From: Anaerolineaceae bacterium
GTDB lineage: Bacteria > Chloroflexota > Anaerolineae > Aggregatilineales > Phototrophicaceae
NCBI GenBank assembly: GCA_002699585.1
Contig: PABP01000013.1
Location: forward strand, 1-64,000
Direction: 5' to 3'
Length of the DNA: 64,000 bases
Each line of letters opens with the position of its first letter. Position 1 is the stretch's first letter. The notes below the pieces were generated by a model. That model worked only from the letters and a program-made list of their open reading frames with translations, had not been told where the DNA came from and ran no database searches. Both the position numbers and the translations under genes were made by a program. Below, piece by piece: positions 1 through 8,875 of this stretch.

Positions 1-3000
1 CGCCTGCTTGTGGATAGGTAAAGGTGGCCGTGGCATCACTGCTATCGGGTGCACCATCGCCGTTGAAGTCCCATGACAGGCTTTCCACATCGCCCGTCGA
101 CGTACTGCTGAAAGTGACAGTTAGCGGGGCGGTGCCGCTGGTCGGGTCAGCTGTGAAGCTAGCAACAGGTGCCACAGGCGCGGCGCTCACGCTGATCGTC
201 TTGGTTGCAGTGTCTGACACCCCGTTGTTATCCAACAAGAGGGACACTGTATACTCGCCTGCTTCCTGGTAGGTGAAGGTAGCTGTTGTATCGGTCGTGT
301 TGTCGACAATTCCGTCACTATCAAAGTCCCAGGAGAAGGCCGTATAGGTATCAGCCGGGGTCGTGATCGAGAAGGTGACTTGCAACGGTGCAGTACCAGA
401 TTCCGGTTGAGCATCAAAGGTGACGTTAGGGGCTTCTGGCGGCGCAGGTTCACTCACTGTGATTTGCTGCACTGCCGATCCGACAAGACCATTTCTGATT
501 ACATACAAAACCGCTGAATAGGTCCCTGGCTGCTCATAGGTATGGGTAACTTCTGTATCGCTTGAATTATCAACTGTTCCATCGTTATCGAAATCCCAAG
601 TAAACGTATCATAGTTCGTGGGATCTGTATCATTGGTGAATGTAACTGTCAATGGGGCAGGGCCACTGCTCACGTCAACTGAGAGCATTGCCGTTGGGGG
701 CTGCGGAGCTTCATTCACGGTGATAGTCTGTGACATGCTATCTGATTGTCCTGCACCGTTTACCGTGAAAGTCGCATTGTATTCACCAGGCTGATTATAG
801 GTAAATTGGGCGCTCAGATCACTCGTATTGTCGATGATGCCATCGCCGTCAAAGTCCCAGGCGAAGCTCTCAACTGTACCCGATGGATTGCCCGTAAATG
901 TGACAGTTAGCGGCGCGTTACCACTGCTGAAATCGGTTGAGAAATCAGCGACAGGTGGTGAAGGCTCGTCCACTGTGATTGTCGTAGAGACGCTATTTTC
1001 TCCACCGGGGCCAATAGCCTTCAAACTCGCAACGAATTGACCCGAACTTTGGTATTCAAAGGTTGGGCTTATATCCGTGCTATCGACAGTCCCATCGTTG
1101 TCGAAGTCCCACTCATAGTTGGTGATGTCGCCGAACGACTGGTTCTCAAACGTTACGGACAGCGGAGCCAAGCCACTGGTGGGAACGGCATTGAAAGCGG
1201 CAGTTGGCGGGAAGAACTCAACGTCTTCGTCAACGGTGATTGGCAAACTGTAACTGTCTTCGCCAACAGGATTTGTGACCAACAGGCTCGCTTCATAAGT
1301 CCCGGCTGCTTCATAAACAAAGGTTGGGTTAGAGGCTTCACTATCGACGATACCGTCGCCGTTGAAGTCCCAGGCAAAGGTCAGTTCGCTGCCCACCGAC
1401 GTATTTGTGAAGATCACTGATAGCGGAGCTTCACCAACAGTTGGATTGGCTTCAAAGCTGGCCGTGGGCGGCTCCAACGGCGTCAGCACAGTAATTGTCG
1501 CTTGTGCTGTTGTTGTGCCACCAGGCCCTGTCGCAGCTAAACGCGCTGTATACGTACCGGAATTCACAAAAGTGAAGCTTGGGCTTTCGGCTGTGCTATC
1601 TGTGATGCCATCGTTGTTGAAATCCCAACTATAGCTGGTCGCGTCTCCAGTTGTCGTATTGGTGAAGTCTACCGTAAGCGGGGCATCACCTGTATCCGTT
1701 GATACATCAAAACTGGCAACTGGGGCATTAACTGGCTGGGAAGCTGTAATCGATGTGTTGGTCGTACTCTGACCACCAGGACCAAGGGCCGTCATAAAGA
1801 CATTGAACGTCCCCGGTTCCTGGAACACATAGGTTGGATCACGATCTGTACTATCGGTAATACCATCCCCATCAAAGTCCCATAAAAACTGGGACGTCTC
1901 ACCAGTCGTTGTGTTGTTGAACGTGACAGTTAGCGGCACTTCGCCGCTGGCGACACTCGGCTGGAATCCGGCTACTGGGGCCGGAACCTGTGGATTTTCT
2001 ACTGTGATCTGGCGCACAGCCTGATTGGTTCCACCGGGGCCAATTACCTGCAAGATAACATTGTAGGTGCCGACATCATCAAATGTATGCGTGGGGCTGT
2101 TGGCTGTACTTGTTTCGCCATCGCCAAAGTCCCATGTACTGGTTGTGTAACTACCTGTTGTCGTGTTCGTGAATGTGACTGCAAGTGGCGCTTCGCCACT
2201 AGTCGGAGACGCATCAAATGAAGCTGCCGGTGCGGCTGGGCTGGTCACGTTGATCTGTCTGGATACATTGGCAGTACCACCTGGGCCAGCAACACGCAGT
2301 GTCACTGTATAGACACCAGGAGACTGATATGTGTGAACCGGGTTAGCTTGATTGCTGTTGCCCGTATCACCAAATTCCCAGGAGTAGCTTGAAATCTGCC
2401 CCTGTGAAAGGTTGCTAAAGCGCACAACCAGCGGCGCATTACCCGATGTGCGATCCTGGGTGAAGGCCGCAATCGGGCGCGGAATAGTTTGCGTATTAGT
2501 CGGTACAGGCGTCGGCTGCTGATTACGCACATGGATATTCCCGGCTGTCGTAATTTCCTGGCGGCCATCTCGCAAGAACACGCGCAGCCGCAGTTGGTAC
2601 ACGCCATCGGGCGATGCAGCCGTGTTCGTGTTCCAAATGCCAAGGCCGCCATTTAGAACCGGTTGCTGGACAATGCCCGTAATTGGGAACCAAAGGTTAT
2701 TCGGATTGGGATCAGGGCCGTATTCAAGCCGATACTGCAAAAAGTTAGGGTGAATGGCTGAACCGAGTACCTGGACATTGCCTGATGCAATATTACCGGG
2801 GATCGGCGACAGAATAATAATGCTGACAGGCACAGTCGTTGAGGTGGGTAGGGCAGGTGGCAACTGCGCTGTCGGGAAGACGGCCACGGACGTTGCCTGC
2901 GATACCGTCGGGAACTGCGGCGGCGTGACTGTGACAAATGCCTGGGTTGGCACTGCACCATCTGGCAGTAACGTGCGCGTTGGTGCTGCACCCGTTGCCG

Positions 3001-3121
3001 AGGGAGCAGGGGTGAGTGTCGCTTCTGCGTCACCAGCGCCCAGATTACAGGCACCCAACACAAAAGCGGCCAACAGACCTAACAAAAACAATAAATACAC
3101 TCGACCAAATCTGCGCCGCAT
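1..3121 (-). CDS. PKD-repeat surface lipoprotein (3' part beyond window)
   Basis: An uninterrupted reading frame runs from an ATG at 3121-3119 to the left edge, so the C-terminus is missing (about 1040 codons seen). The N-terminus has a basic start, a hydrophobic stretch and a lipobox ending LGAC, so it is probably a lipid-anchored exported protein. A Thr/Pro-rich linker follows, then an Ig-like region (about residues 80-190). From about residue 213 there are at least ten PKD domains, about 86 residues each, the tenth cut by the edge. Each has the APL-V-F core, a W-[DE]-F strand and a G-[TEVQ]-[YF] strand. Units 3-10 carry an acidic D-x-[DN]-x-D-G-x-x-D loop. PKD domains usually mediate protein or polysaccharide contacts on the cell surface. 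No catalytic domain is visible. A TATAAT box lies at 3165-3160 on this strand. A role in adhesion or envelope architecture is inferred. Confidence 0.9.
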   Translation of the reverse strand, partial: MRRRFGRVYLLFLLGLLAAFVLGACNLGAGDAEATLTPAPSATGAAPTRTLLPDGAVPTQAFVTVTPPQFPTVSQATSVAVFPTAQLPPALPTSTTVPVSIIILSPIPGNIASGNVQVLGSAIHPNFLQYRLEYGPDPNPNNLWFPITGIVQQPVLNGGLGIWNTNTAASPDGVYQLRLRVFLRDGRQEITTAGNIHVRNQQPTPVPTNTQTIPRPIAAFTQDRTSGNAPLVVRFSNLSQGQISSYSWEFGDTGNSNQANPVHTYQSPGVYTVTLRVAGPGGTANVSRQINVTSPAAPAASFDASPTSGEAPLAVTFTNTTTGSYTTSTWDFGDGETSTANSPTHTFDDVGTYNVILQVIGPGGTNQAVRQITVENPQVPAPVAGFQPSVASGEVPLTVTFNNTTTGETSQFLWDFDGDGITDSTDRDPTYVFQEPGTFNVFMTALGPGGQSTTNTSITASQPVNAPVASFDVSTDTGDAPLTVDFTNTTTGDATSYSWDFNNDGITDSTAESPSFTFVNSGTYTARLAATGPGGTTTAQATITVLTPLEPPTASFEANPTVGEAPLSVIFTNTSVGSELTFAWDFNGDGIVDSEASNPTFVYEAAGTYEASLLVTNPVGEDSYSLPITVDEDVEFFPPTAAFNAVPTSGLAPLSVTFENQSFGDITNYEWDFDNDGTVDSTDISPTFEYQSSGQFVASLKAIGPGGENSVSTTITVDEPSPPVADFSTDFSSGNAPLTVTFTGNPSGTVESFAWDFDGDGIIDNTSDLSAQFTYNQPGEYNATFTVNGAGQSDSMSQTITVNEAPQPPTAMLSVDVSSGPAPLTVTFTNDTDPTNYDTFTWDFDNDGTVDNSSDTEVTHTYEQPGTYSAVLYVIRNGLVGSAVQQITVSEPAPPEAPNVTFDAQPESGTAPLQVTFSITTPADTYTAFSWDFDSDGIVDNTTDTTATFTYQEAGEYTVSLLLDNNGVSDTATKTISVSAAPVAPVASFTADPTSGTAPLTVTFSSTSTGDVESLSWDFNGDGAPDSSDATATFTYPQAG

Positions 3122-3235
3122 GTCCGCTACCTTTGACTTCGTATGGATATTCGTAATGTATTATAGCGAATGTTACACATCTTTACCCGACGACTGAAAT
3201 GCGCTTTCAAGTCGCTTCTTACATCCAATCTTAAC

Positions 3236-3264
3236 TTGTGTGTAAAATTGCCTTCCGCTAAACT
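3236..3264 (+). promoter_or_regulatory. Sigma-70-like promoter, probably giving a leaderless mRNA
   Basis: TTGTGT (3236-3241) and TAAACT (3259-3264) are separated by 17 bases. The -10 box ends only 7 bases before the ATG at 3272, and there is no Shine-Dalgarno sequence. Transcription would start at or next to the start codon. Confidence 0.5.
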
Positions 3265-3271
3265 GTATATT

Positions 3272-3973
3272 ATGAAAGCGTTAATTGTTGATGACGAACA
3301 AGATATCCGTGAAGCTCTAGGCCGCAAACTGCGTCGTGAGGGCTTTGAAGTGATCGTGTGCGCTAATGGGTTGGAAGGATTAAAGTCTTTCCATAGCGAA
3401 CGACCTGATATTGTCGTACTCGATATTGTTATGCCGGGTGAGATGAATGGACTGACAGTCTCCAAACGCATACGCGAGGTCGCTGATACGCCCATCATGA
3501 TGCTATCCTCACAGGCCATTACTGAACAAGATGTGATTGATGGGTTAAATGCAGGGGCAGATGAGTATCTCATCAAGCCGATCCGTCTGAATGAGTTTGT
3601 CGCTAGGATACAAGCCTTACTCCGCCGCGCCCAATCAGCCATTTCTCAGACTGAGCAGACTTATGATGATGGTTACCTCAATGTGGATTTGCATCGTCGC
3701 CATGTGTATGTTCAGGGCCGTAAAGTCCATTTGACGCCAACCGAATTCAAATTGTTGGCTGTTTTGATGGAGAACGCAGGTCGTGTTGTCAATCAGCGCG
3801 ATCTATTGGAGCAAGTTTGGGGTCGCGAGTACATTGATGACGTCTACTATCCGCGCGTCTATGTCAGTCAGCTACGTCGCAAAATAGAGGCCGACCCTGG
3901 TAATCCTGCCTATATTCTCACCGAACACCGCGTAGGGTATCGCTTCGAAAAGCACAATGGCAGAAGCGATTAA
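3272..3973 (+). CDS. OmpR/PhoB-family response regulator
   Basis: A 233-residue two-component transcription regulator. The receiver domain (about 1-120) has the acidic pair D7-D8, phosphoacceptor D51 in the VVLDIVMPG strand, S79/S80 and conserved K102 in the IKP motif. A winged-helix DNA-binding domain (about 130-230) follows, with the GRVV-RDLL-VWG signature and the RVGYRF wing. A longer frame begins at 3170. ATG 3272 is preferred because the receiver fold begins there and a promoter-like element sits directly upstream. The sensor kinase gene begins 41 bases after the stop, so the two very probably form one system. Target genes cannot be told from the sequence. The adjacent secreted propeller or the divergent PKD lipoprotein are possible. 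Confidence 0.93.
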   Translation: MKALIVDDEQDIREALGRKLRREGFEVIVCANGLEGLKSFHSERPDIVVLDIVMPGEMNGLTVSKRIREVADTPIMMLSSQAITEQDVIDGLNAGADEYLIKPIRLNEFVARIQALLRRAQSAISQTEQTYDDGYLNVDLHRRHVYVQGRKVHLTPTEFKLLAVLMENAGRVVNQRDLLEQVWGREYIDDVYYPRVYVSQLRRKIEADPGNPAYILTEHRVGYRFEKHNGRSD

Positions 3974-4014
3974 GCATGCTAGTCCAATAGGTCCGCATCT
4001 CCCTGGATGCCGCT

Positions 4015-6219
4015 ATGCTGTCATTTAATCCCTTCATTTTCATTGTCAATGTTTGCACGCTGGCGTTAGCGCTGGCGTTTTTGCTTTTAATCCTATGGTA
4101 CGATGCTCGATCGGCTGTTAACCAGCTTGTCGCACTGCTGCTCAGCTTCACCATCGCCTGGAACCTGGGGGCCATCCTTATTGAAGTGAGCCAGTCTTTT
4201 GAAGTAAATAACTTATTCTTCGAGCTCGGGAACTTCCTGACGCAGGTCGGATTTGTTGCCTCAAATGCGTTGCTCTATGCGTTACTGATGCGTGCCGTGG
4301 GTATCACGTTTCGCTTCTTTATGCCGATTGCACTATCCGCGTTAGCTGTATTGATTGGGTATAACGCGCTATTGATCCTTAGCAGCAATATGCCACAGCA
4401 GTTGCAGGTGACGTCGATCAATCCGTTTTTTATCCTGCTATTCTCGATCATGTCGTTGCTCATCATCTGGCGGTATCGTCAAAGCAACCTGTCGCGGCTG
4501 CTTGTCATCGGCAGTGTTGTCGTTGTGATAGGGCATATGTCCAGCCTATTGAACACCTCCTTGGGACTGGGTGCACTGTCAACAACTATTGGCAGCATCG
4601 GTACACTGATTATCGCTGTTAGTCTCATTCGTAGTGCCATCATTCTGCCTCTGCACAGCCAGGAATCTCAGATAAAAGCGCTGCACGACGTCAACCTATC
4701 CATTACCAAACGTGCTACAGAGACCAACGCCTTGCAAGGCATTGTCAATCAAGCTGCTCAATGGCTTAATGCAGATGCAGCAGCCATCTTTAAAGTAGAT
4801 GGTGAGCAAATGCGGTTGGTCGCCGGCTACCAGTTGCCGAGCACTCTGGACGACTATCATGTTCAGCAAGGTGAGGGCATTGTTGGCCAATTGATGATTG
4901 ATCAGAAGTCCAGGTTAGTTCGCCAATACGATGGTGACGATTTCTTTCTGGATAAACAGGTCGTTGGGTCAATCCTGGCAGTGCCGCTCATTTACGACCA
5001 GAAAGTCATCGGCGGGTTGATCATCCTCTGCGGACGCTACAGTAAAATATTCCAGGAAGACGACCTACACCAGGCGGAACTTCTAGCTGCCCAGGCTGCG
5101 GTCTCCATGTCTGTGAACGATCTGTTCCTACAGCAAACATCGCTCGTTCAAAGCCTGACAGAAGCACATAACCAATTACACGCTGTAATTTCCAGTACTG
5201 AAAATCCGGTTATCGCTGTTAATCGATCGCTGGAGATTATCTTCGCCAACGTCAAAGCTCAGGATGTGCTGCAATTGGAGGAGGAAGATCAGGGACGTTC
5301 CATTATGGGGATGGTCGATGTCGATCTAATCCCGCCTGACCTGAAAAAAGTCATCAAAGTCACACGTGCGGGTGGCACATACTCATCCACAGTCAGCATT
5401 GCGGATCGTGAGTATCTATGTCAAATTGCCAAACTAGGTGCAGATCGCATCGAAGGCTGGGTCGCGGTGCTCAATGATGTCACAGAGTTAAAAGAGTTGG
5501 ACCGCGTTAAGAGCGAGATGGTCCGTATGACCAGCCATGATTTGAAAAATCCTATTCAGGCCGCATTGGCCAATCTCGATCTGCTGCGTGATGACATCGA
5601 GCATGCAACGGTCGTTGCTGAAACCAAATCGGAAATCGACCTATCGATTGGCAATATCGAACGCCAGTTAAGTAATATGGAGCGCATCATCAGCGGCATC
5701 CTGGACCTGGAGCGCGTCAAAGCAAGTGGTCTAAACTGGGAAATCTGCCAAGCTGACGTTGTGGTGAATAACGCCCTGGAAATGCTCCAGCCGATAGCCG
5801 ACATGAAATCTATCCGATTTGACAACAAAATTACAGCTGATCGTCTGACTTTTGTGGGTGATAAAGTCCAGTTTGAGCGCGCTATTGCAAACTTAGTTGA
5901 GAATGCGATTAAATTTACGCCAGAAAATGGATGTGTATCCGTCCATGTGTATAATGATGCAGATGACATCATATTTGAAATATCCGATACGGGAATTGGT
6001 ATCCCTGAAACGATGCAAGACCATATCTTCGAGCGTTTTTATCGAGGCGAACAACCCGGTGCTGAAGACATCAGCGGTACAGGGCTGGGACTCAGTCTTG
6101 TACGAACCGTATTGGAAAAACATCAGGGGCGTATCTGGCTCAAAAGTGAAGTCGGTGCCGGAACGACCTTTTATGTCTCTGTGCAACATCAGCCCGAATC
6201 AACAATCCAGTTACGCTAG
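4015..6219 (+). CDS. Membrane sensor histidine kinase (7TM-GAF-PAS-HisKA-HATPase)
   Basis: A 734-residue kinase. The first about 210 residues form a series of hydrophobic segments resembling the 7TM sensor module of histidine kinases. A GAF domain (about 235-370), a PAS-like domain (about 390-490), a HisKA dimerisation domain with phospho-accepting H508 in SHDLKNP, and a HATPase domain follow. The HATPase has N-box ENAIKFT, G1 box DTGIGIP and G2 box GTGLGLS. All catalytic motifs look intact, so it should autophosphorylate. The response regulator just upstream is the likely partner. The Shine-Dalgarno is weak, which suggests translation coupled to transcription from the regulator. The signal sensed is unknown. 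Confidence 0.93.
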   Translation: MLSFNPFIFIVNVCTLALALAFLLLILWYDARSAVNQLVALLLSFTIAWNLGAILIEVSQSFEVNNLFFELGNFLTQVGFVASNALLYALLMRAVGITFRFFMPIALSALAVLIGYNALLILSSNMPQQLQVTSINPFFILLFSIMSLLIIWRYRQSNLSRLLVIGSVVVVIGHMSSLLNTSLGLGALSTTIGSIGTLIIAVSLIRSAIILPLHSQESQIKALHDVNLSITKRATETNALQGIVNQAAQWLNADAAAIFKVDGEQMRLVAGYQLPSTLDDYHVQQGEGIVGQLMIDQKSRLVRQYDGDDFFLDKQVVGSILAVPLIYDQKVIGGLIILCGRYSKIFQEDDLHQAELLAAQAAVSMSVNDLFLQQTSLVQSLTEAHNQLHAVISSTENPVIAVNRSLEIIFANVKAQDVLQLEEEDQGRSIMGMVDVDLIPPDLKKVIKVTRAGGTYSSTVSIADREYLCQIAKLGADRIEGWVAVLNDVTELKELDRVKSEMVRMTSHDLKNPIQAALANLDLLRDDIEHATVVAETKSEIDLSIGNIERQLSNMERIISGILDLERVKASGLNWEICQADVVVNNALEMLQPIADMKSIRFDNKITADRLTFVGDKVQFERAIANLVENAIKFTPENGCVSVHVYNDADDIIFEISDTGIGIPETMQDHIFERFYRGEQPGAEDISGTGLGLSLVRTVLEKHQGRIWLKSEVGAGTTFYVSVQHQPESTIQLR

Positions 6220-6264
6220 TTTTCTAAATCACCCTATTGCACGCTGTTATAAGGATCAAGTCGA

Positions 6265-7260
6265 GTGTCCAGAATATCTGCCGCTATTGTTTTCAGCTTC
6301 CTCGTTATCCTGTCCCTAAATTTATCGGTCGTTCATGCTCAAGATGACGACACGGAGAATGAGTTGGGTATCGTTGAACAGGAAGAAACATTTGAGTTTG
6401 AGGATACGACGCTAGAGCGCACCTTTAACCAGGATGATCTTGGCGTATTGGTCGGTAACGTCCAGCGCCCGAATGGTATCACCTGGTTCGACGGCAATCT
6501 CTATACCGCTTGTAATGGTGATTGGACGCTGTACCAGATCGACGACACAACCGGTGCAACCCAGACATTCATCTTTGGCGTTCAAGATACCCACAGCATG
6601 GAAATTCTCCCGACGGAAGATGGCTTCGATATCTGGGCACCCGATTTTTCAAAAAATGAGATTACTCGTGTCGATCAAGATCGCAGTGCCCCTGAGGCAA
6701 TCACCGATGAGATCGATGGCCCCTGGGGCATTACTTTTTTACCAGACCAAGAATCGTTCCTTGTCACCAGCTTACGACAAAACCAGATTCTTAAGCTCGA
6801 CCTAGAAGGTGAAATCGCGCCACTGGTTGATGGTCTGCGCTCACCGGCTGGCATTGCGTCAGACGAGGCCTACATCTATGTCGCCAACAATGGCAGTGCT
6901 CGTCGTGCGATTGAATGGTTTGACATAAGCGAAGAAGAACCGGAACTTCAATCGCTGGTATCCGGCTTACAAAATGTATCGAATGTGGTTCTTGCTCCAG
7001 ATGAACTGCTCTATTTTACCTACGCATTGGGGACGCGCGGCGTTGTTGGGCGCGTTGATCCCGAAGCTTGCCGTGACGAGGGCTGTTCGAACGAAGACGT
7101 GGAAATCGTGCTATTTACGGAACTACCCGCACCGCTGGCTGGGTTAGCCTTTTCCGATGATATGCGTCTATTTGTGCATACCATCTACCGCCCGGAAATC
7201 TATTGGGTTTCACTCTATGGCGACGTAAGCGAAACTAGCCCAGAATCTGATTCAGATTAA
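6265..7260 (+). CDS. Secreted NHL/SMP-30-like beta-propeller protein
   Basis: A 331-residue protein starting at GTG 6265, with AAGGA nine bases upstream. The signal peptide ends near VVHAQ and is followed by an acidic linker. The rest has recurring beta-propeller blades with motifs such as NGITWFDGNLY, GPWGITFLPD, SPAGIAS and LAGLAFSDD. These resemble NHL, SMP-30 or virginiamycin B lyase-like propellers, which bind ligands or proteins outside the cytoplasm. No catalytic residues can be assigned with confidence. It follows the two-component pair on the same strand by 45 bases and may be co-transcribed. A role as extracytoplasmic ligand-binding partner is inference. Confidence 0.75.
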   Translation: MSRISAAIVFSFLVILSLNLSVVHAQDDDTENELGIVEQEETFEFEDTTLERTFNQDDLGVLVGNVQRPNGITWFDGNLYTACNGDWTLYQIDDTTGATQTFIFGVQDTHSMEILPTEDGFDIWAPDFSKNEITRVDQDRSAPEAITDEIDGPWGITFLPDQESFLVTSLRQNQILKLDLEGEIAPLVDGLRSPAGIASDEAYIYVANNGSARRAIEWFDISEEEPELQSLVSGLQNVSNVVLAPDELLYFTYALGTRGVVGRVDPEACRDEGCSNEDVEIVLFTELPAPLAGLAFSDDMRLFVHTIYRPEIYWVSLYGDVSETSPESDSD

Positions 7261-7263
7261 GCT

Positions 7264-7509
7264 CTATTTGCCCAGGGGTTCCATCAGCAGGATGCCAATC
7301 AGCGCGATGATGATGCCACCATTCTGTAACAGCAGATTGATTGTATGCAGGGTGGCATCAGAACTAGCGCTAAACAATTGCAGGATAGTTGAAACCAAGA
7401 TCAAGACAATGCCGACGATAATCGGCAATCCGCGATTCTTCGCCAACCAAGATGATAGTTGCTGAAGCAATCGGAGGAGAATATTGGATTGGTCGATTTT
7501 CTTAAACAC
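7264..7509 (-). CDS. Small two-TM membrane protein
   Basis: An 81-residue protein with a GTG start at 7509 and AAGAGGG five bases upstream. It has an amphipathic N-terminus and two hydrophobic segments (about 28-48 and 58-76). The stop lies three bases from that of the convergent propeller gene. It follows hflX by 33 bases on the same strand and is probably in that operon. I do not recognise the family. Confidence 0.65.
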   Translation of the reverse strand: MFKKIDQSNILLRLLQQLSSWLAKNRGLPIIVGIVLILVSTILQLFSASSDATLHTINLLLQNGGIIIALIGILLMEPLGK

Positions 7510-7542
7510 AACATCCCTCTTGGTTTCTCTCGTCGATAAGAA

Positions 7543-8859
7543 CTAATCGCTGCTATCTGCTAGATAATCCGCAAAGTAGGCTTCCTGGGTCGCAGGTATT
7601 TCGACATCCAGCAATGTGCCATCTACATCGCTTTCCTGATGTAGAACGCGGCCGACTTCATATAATTTGGCGACCAGATCGCCACGTTGGAACGGGATCT
7701 GTACAGACATCCGCACAAGGCGCTTTGAGAACACCCGCTCAATAGCACTTAGAAGGTCTTCAATGCCTTCGCCTGTTACTGCCGAAACAGCTACCTGCGC
7801 AGCATACAATTCAGAATCGGCAAATGTCGGAATGCCACTGTCTTCGGTGAGGTCGCATTTGTTCCACACAAGAATACGCGGAATCGGCGGCACATCAATT
7901 TCAGCAAGCGTATCTTCAACAACCTCAATATGGGCAGCCACACTTGCATGCGAAATATCGACCACATGCAGCAGCAAAGATGCTTCGGTGATTTCTTCTA
8001 ATGTCGCTCGGAATGCCGCAATAAGCGTTGTTGGTAGTTTCTGAATAAAACCAACCGTATCCGTTAGCAACACCTGGCGTCCAGAAGGCAGGTCCATACG
8101 GCGTGTCGTAGGGTCTAGCGTCGCAAACAGTTGATCACGAGCATACACTGACGCATTGGTTACCCGATTTAGCAGCGTAGATTTCCCAGCATTGGTGTAA
8201 CCCACTAAGGAAATTACCGGTACGCCCGTTTTCTGCCGCTGTTGCCGATGCTGGCGCCGATGAACACGCACGCGCTCTAAATCGCGTTTAATGCGGTCAA
8301 TTTTGCGGCTGATTTCACGTCGGTCGACCTCAAGCTGCGTTTCACCAGGGCCACGCAGACCTACACCGCCCACACCGCTACCAGCAGCGCTACCACCTGC
8401 CTGACGAGCAAGATGCGTCCATTGGCGTGTCAGACGGGGTAGGCGATATTCGTACTGTGCCAGCTCAACTTGCAGCGAGCCTTCTTTAGTTGAGGCATGC
8501 TGCGCAAAGATGTCGAGGATCAACGCAGAGCGGTCCAGCAGTTTGATGTCATTGCCAAATGCTTTGGACAATTCACGCTGATGGCGCGGCGATAATTCAT
8601 CATCGAAGATAACGGCTTCGACATCCAAGTCATTGACAATTTGCTGGATTTCCTCAAGCTTGCCAGTACCGATGAATGTTCCAGGAACGATGGAGTTGAG
8701 GGTTTGCGTCTTCTGTCCGAGGACTTCCATACCAGCCGTCTCTGCTAACAGCGCCAGCTCTGTAAGCGAGTTATCGAGGTCTAAGGCAGCTTCTGTACCC
8801 CGGACATGGACGCCTACCAGATAGGCACGTTCGATTTTAGGGAATTCGTTTTGATGCAA
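7543..8859 (-). CDS. hflX: GTPase HflX
   Basis: A 438-residue ribosome-associated GTPase that splits stalled or stress-inactivated ribosomes. The N-terminal HflX domain is followed by a Gly-rich linker (GSAAGSGVGGVGLRGPGE) typical of the family, then the G domain with G1 GYTNAGKST, G3 DTVGFI and G4 NKCDL. Length is normal. The start is TTG at 8859 with GGAAAG upstream. The gene begins 16 bases after trmFO, so the two tRNA/ribosome-related genes are likely co-transcribed. Confidence 0.95.
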   Translation of the reverse strand: MHQNEFPKIERAYLVGVHVRGTEAALDLDNSLTELALLAETAGMEVLGQKTQTLNSIVPGTFIGTGKLEEIQQIVNDLDVEAVIFDDELSPRHQRELSKAFGNDIKLLDRSALILDIFAQHASTKEGSLQVELAQYEYRLPRLTRQWTHLARQAGGSAAGSGVGGVGLRGPGETQLEVDRREISRKIDRIKRDLERVRVHRRQHRQQRQKTGVPVISLVGYTNAGKSTLLNRVTNASVYARDQLFATLDPTTRRMDLPSGRQVLLTDTVGFIQKLPTTLIAAFRATLEEITEASLLLHVVDISHASVAAHIEVVEDTLAEIDVPPIPRILVWNKCDLTEDSGIPTFADSELYAAQVAVSAVTGEGIEDLLSAIERVFSKRLVRMSVQIPFQRGDLVAKLYEVGRVLHQESDVDGTLLDVEIPATQEAYFADYLADSSD

Positions 8860-8875
8860 AGTCTTTCCAATCTTA

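Noticed and set aside
180-2480. Regular spacing of similar sequences could suggest a CRISPR or tandem DNA repeat
   Set aside because: The period is about 258 bases, the copies diverge in DNA, and conservation is at the protein level as PKD domains.
24-3063. Many open frames on the + strand and in other minus frames across 24-3063
   Set aside because: They are shadows of the long minus-strand PKD lipoprotein frame, which has a signal peptide, lipobox and repeated domains.
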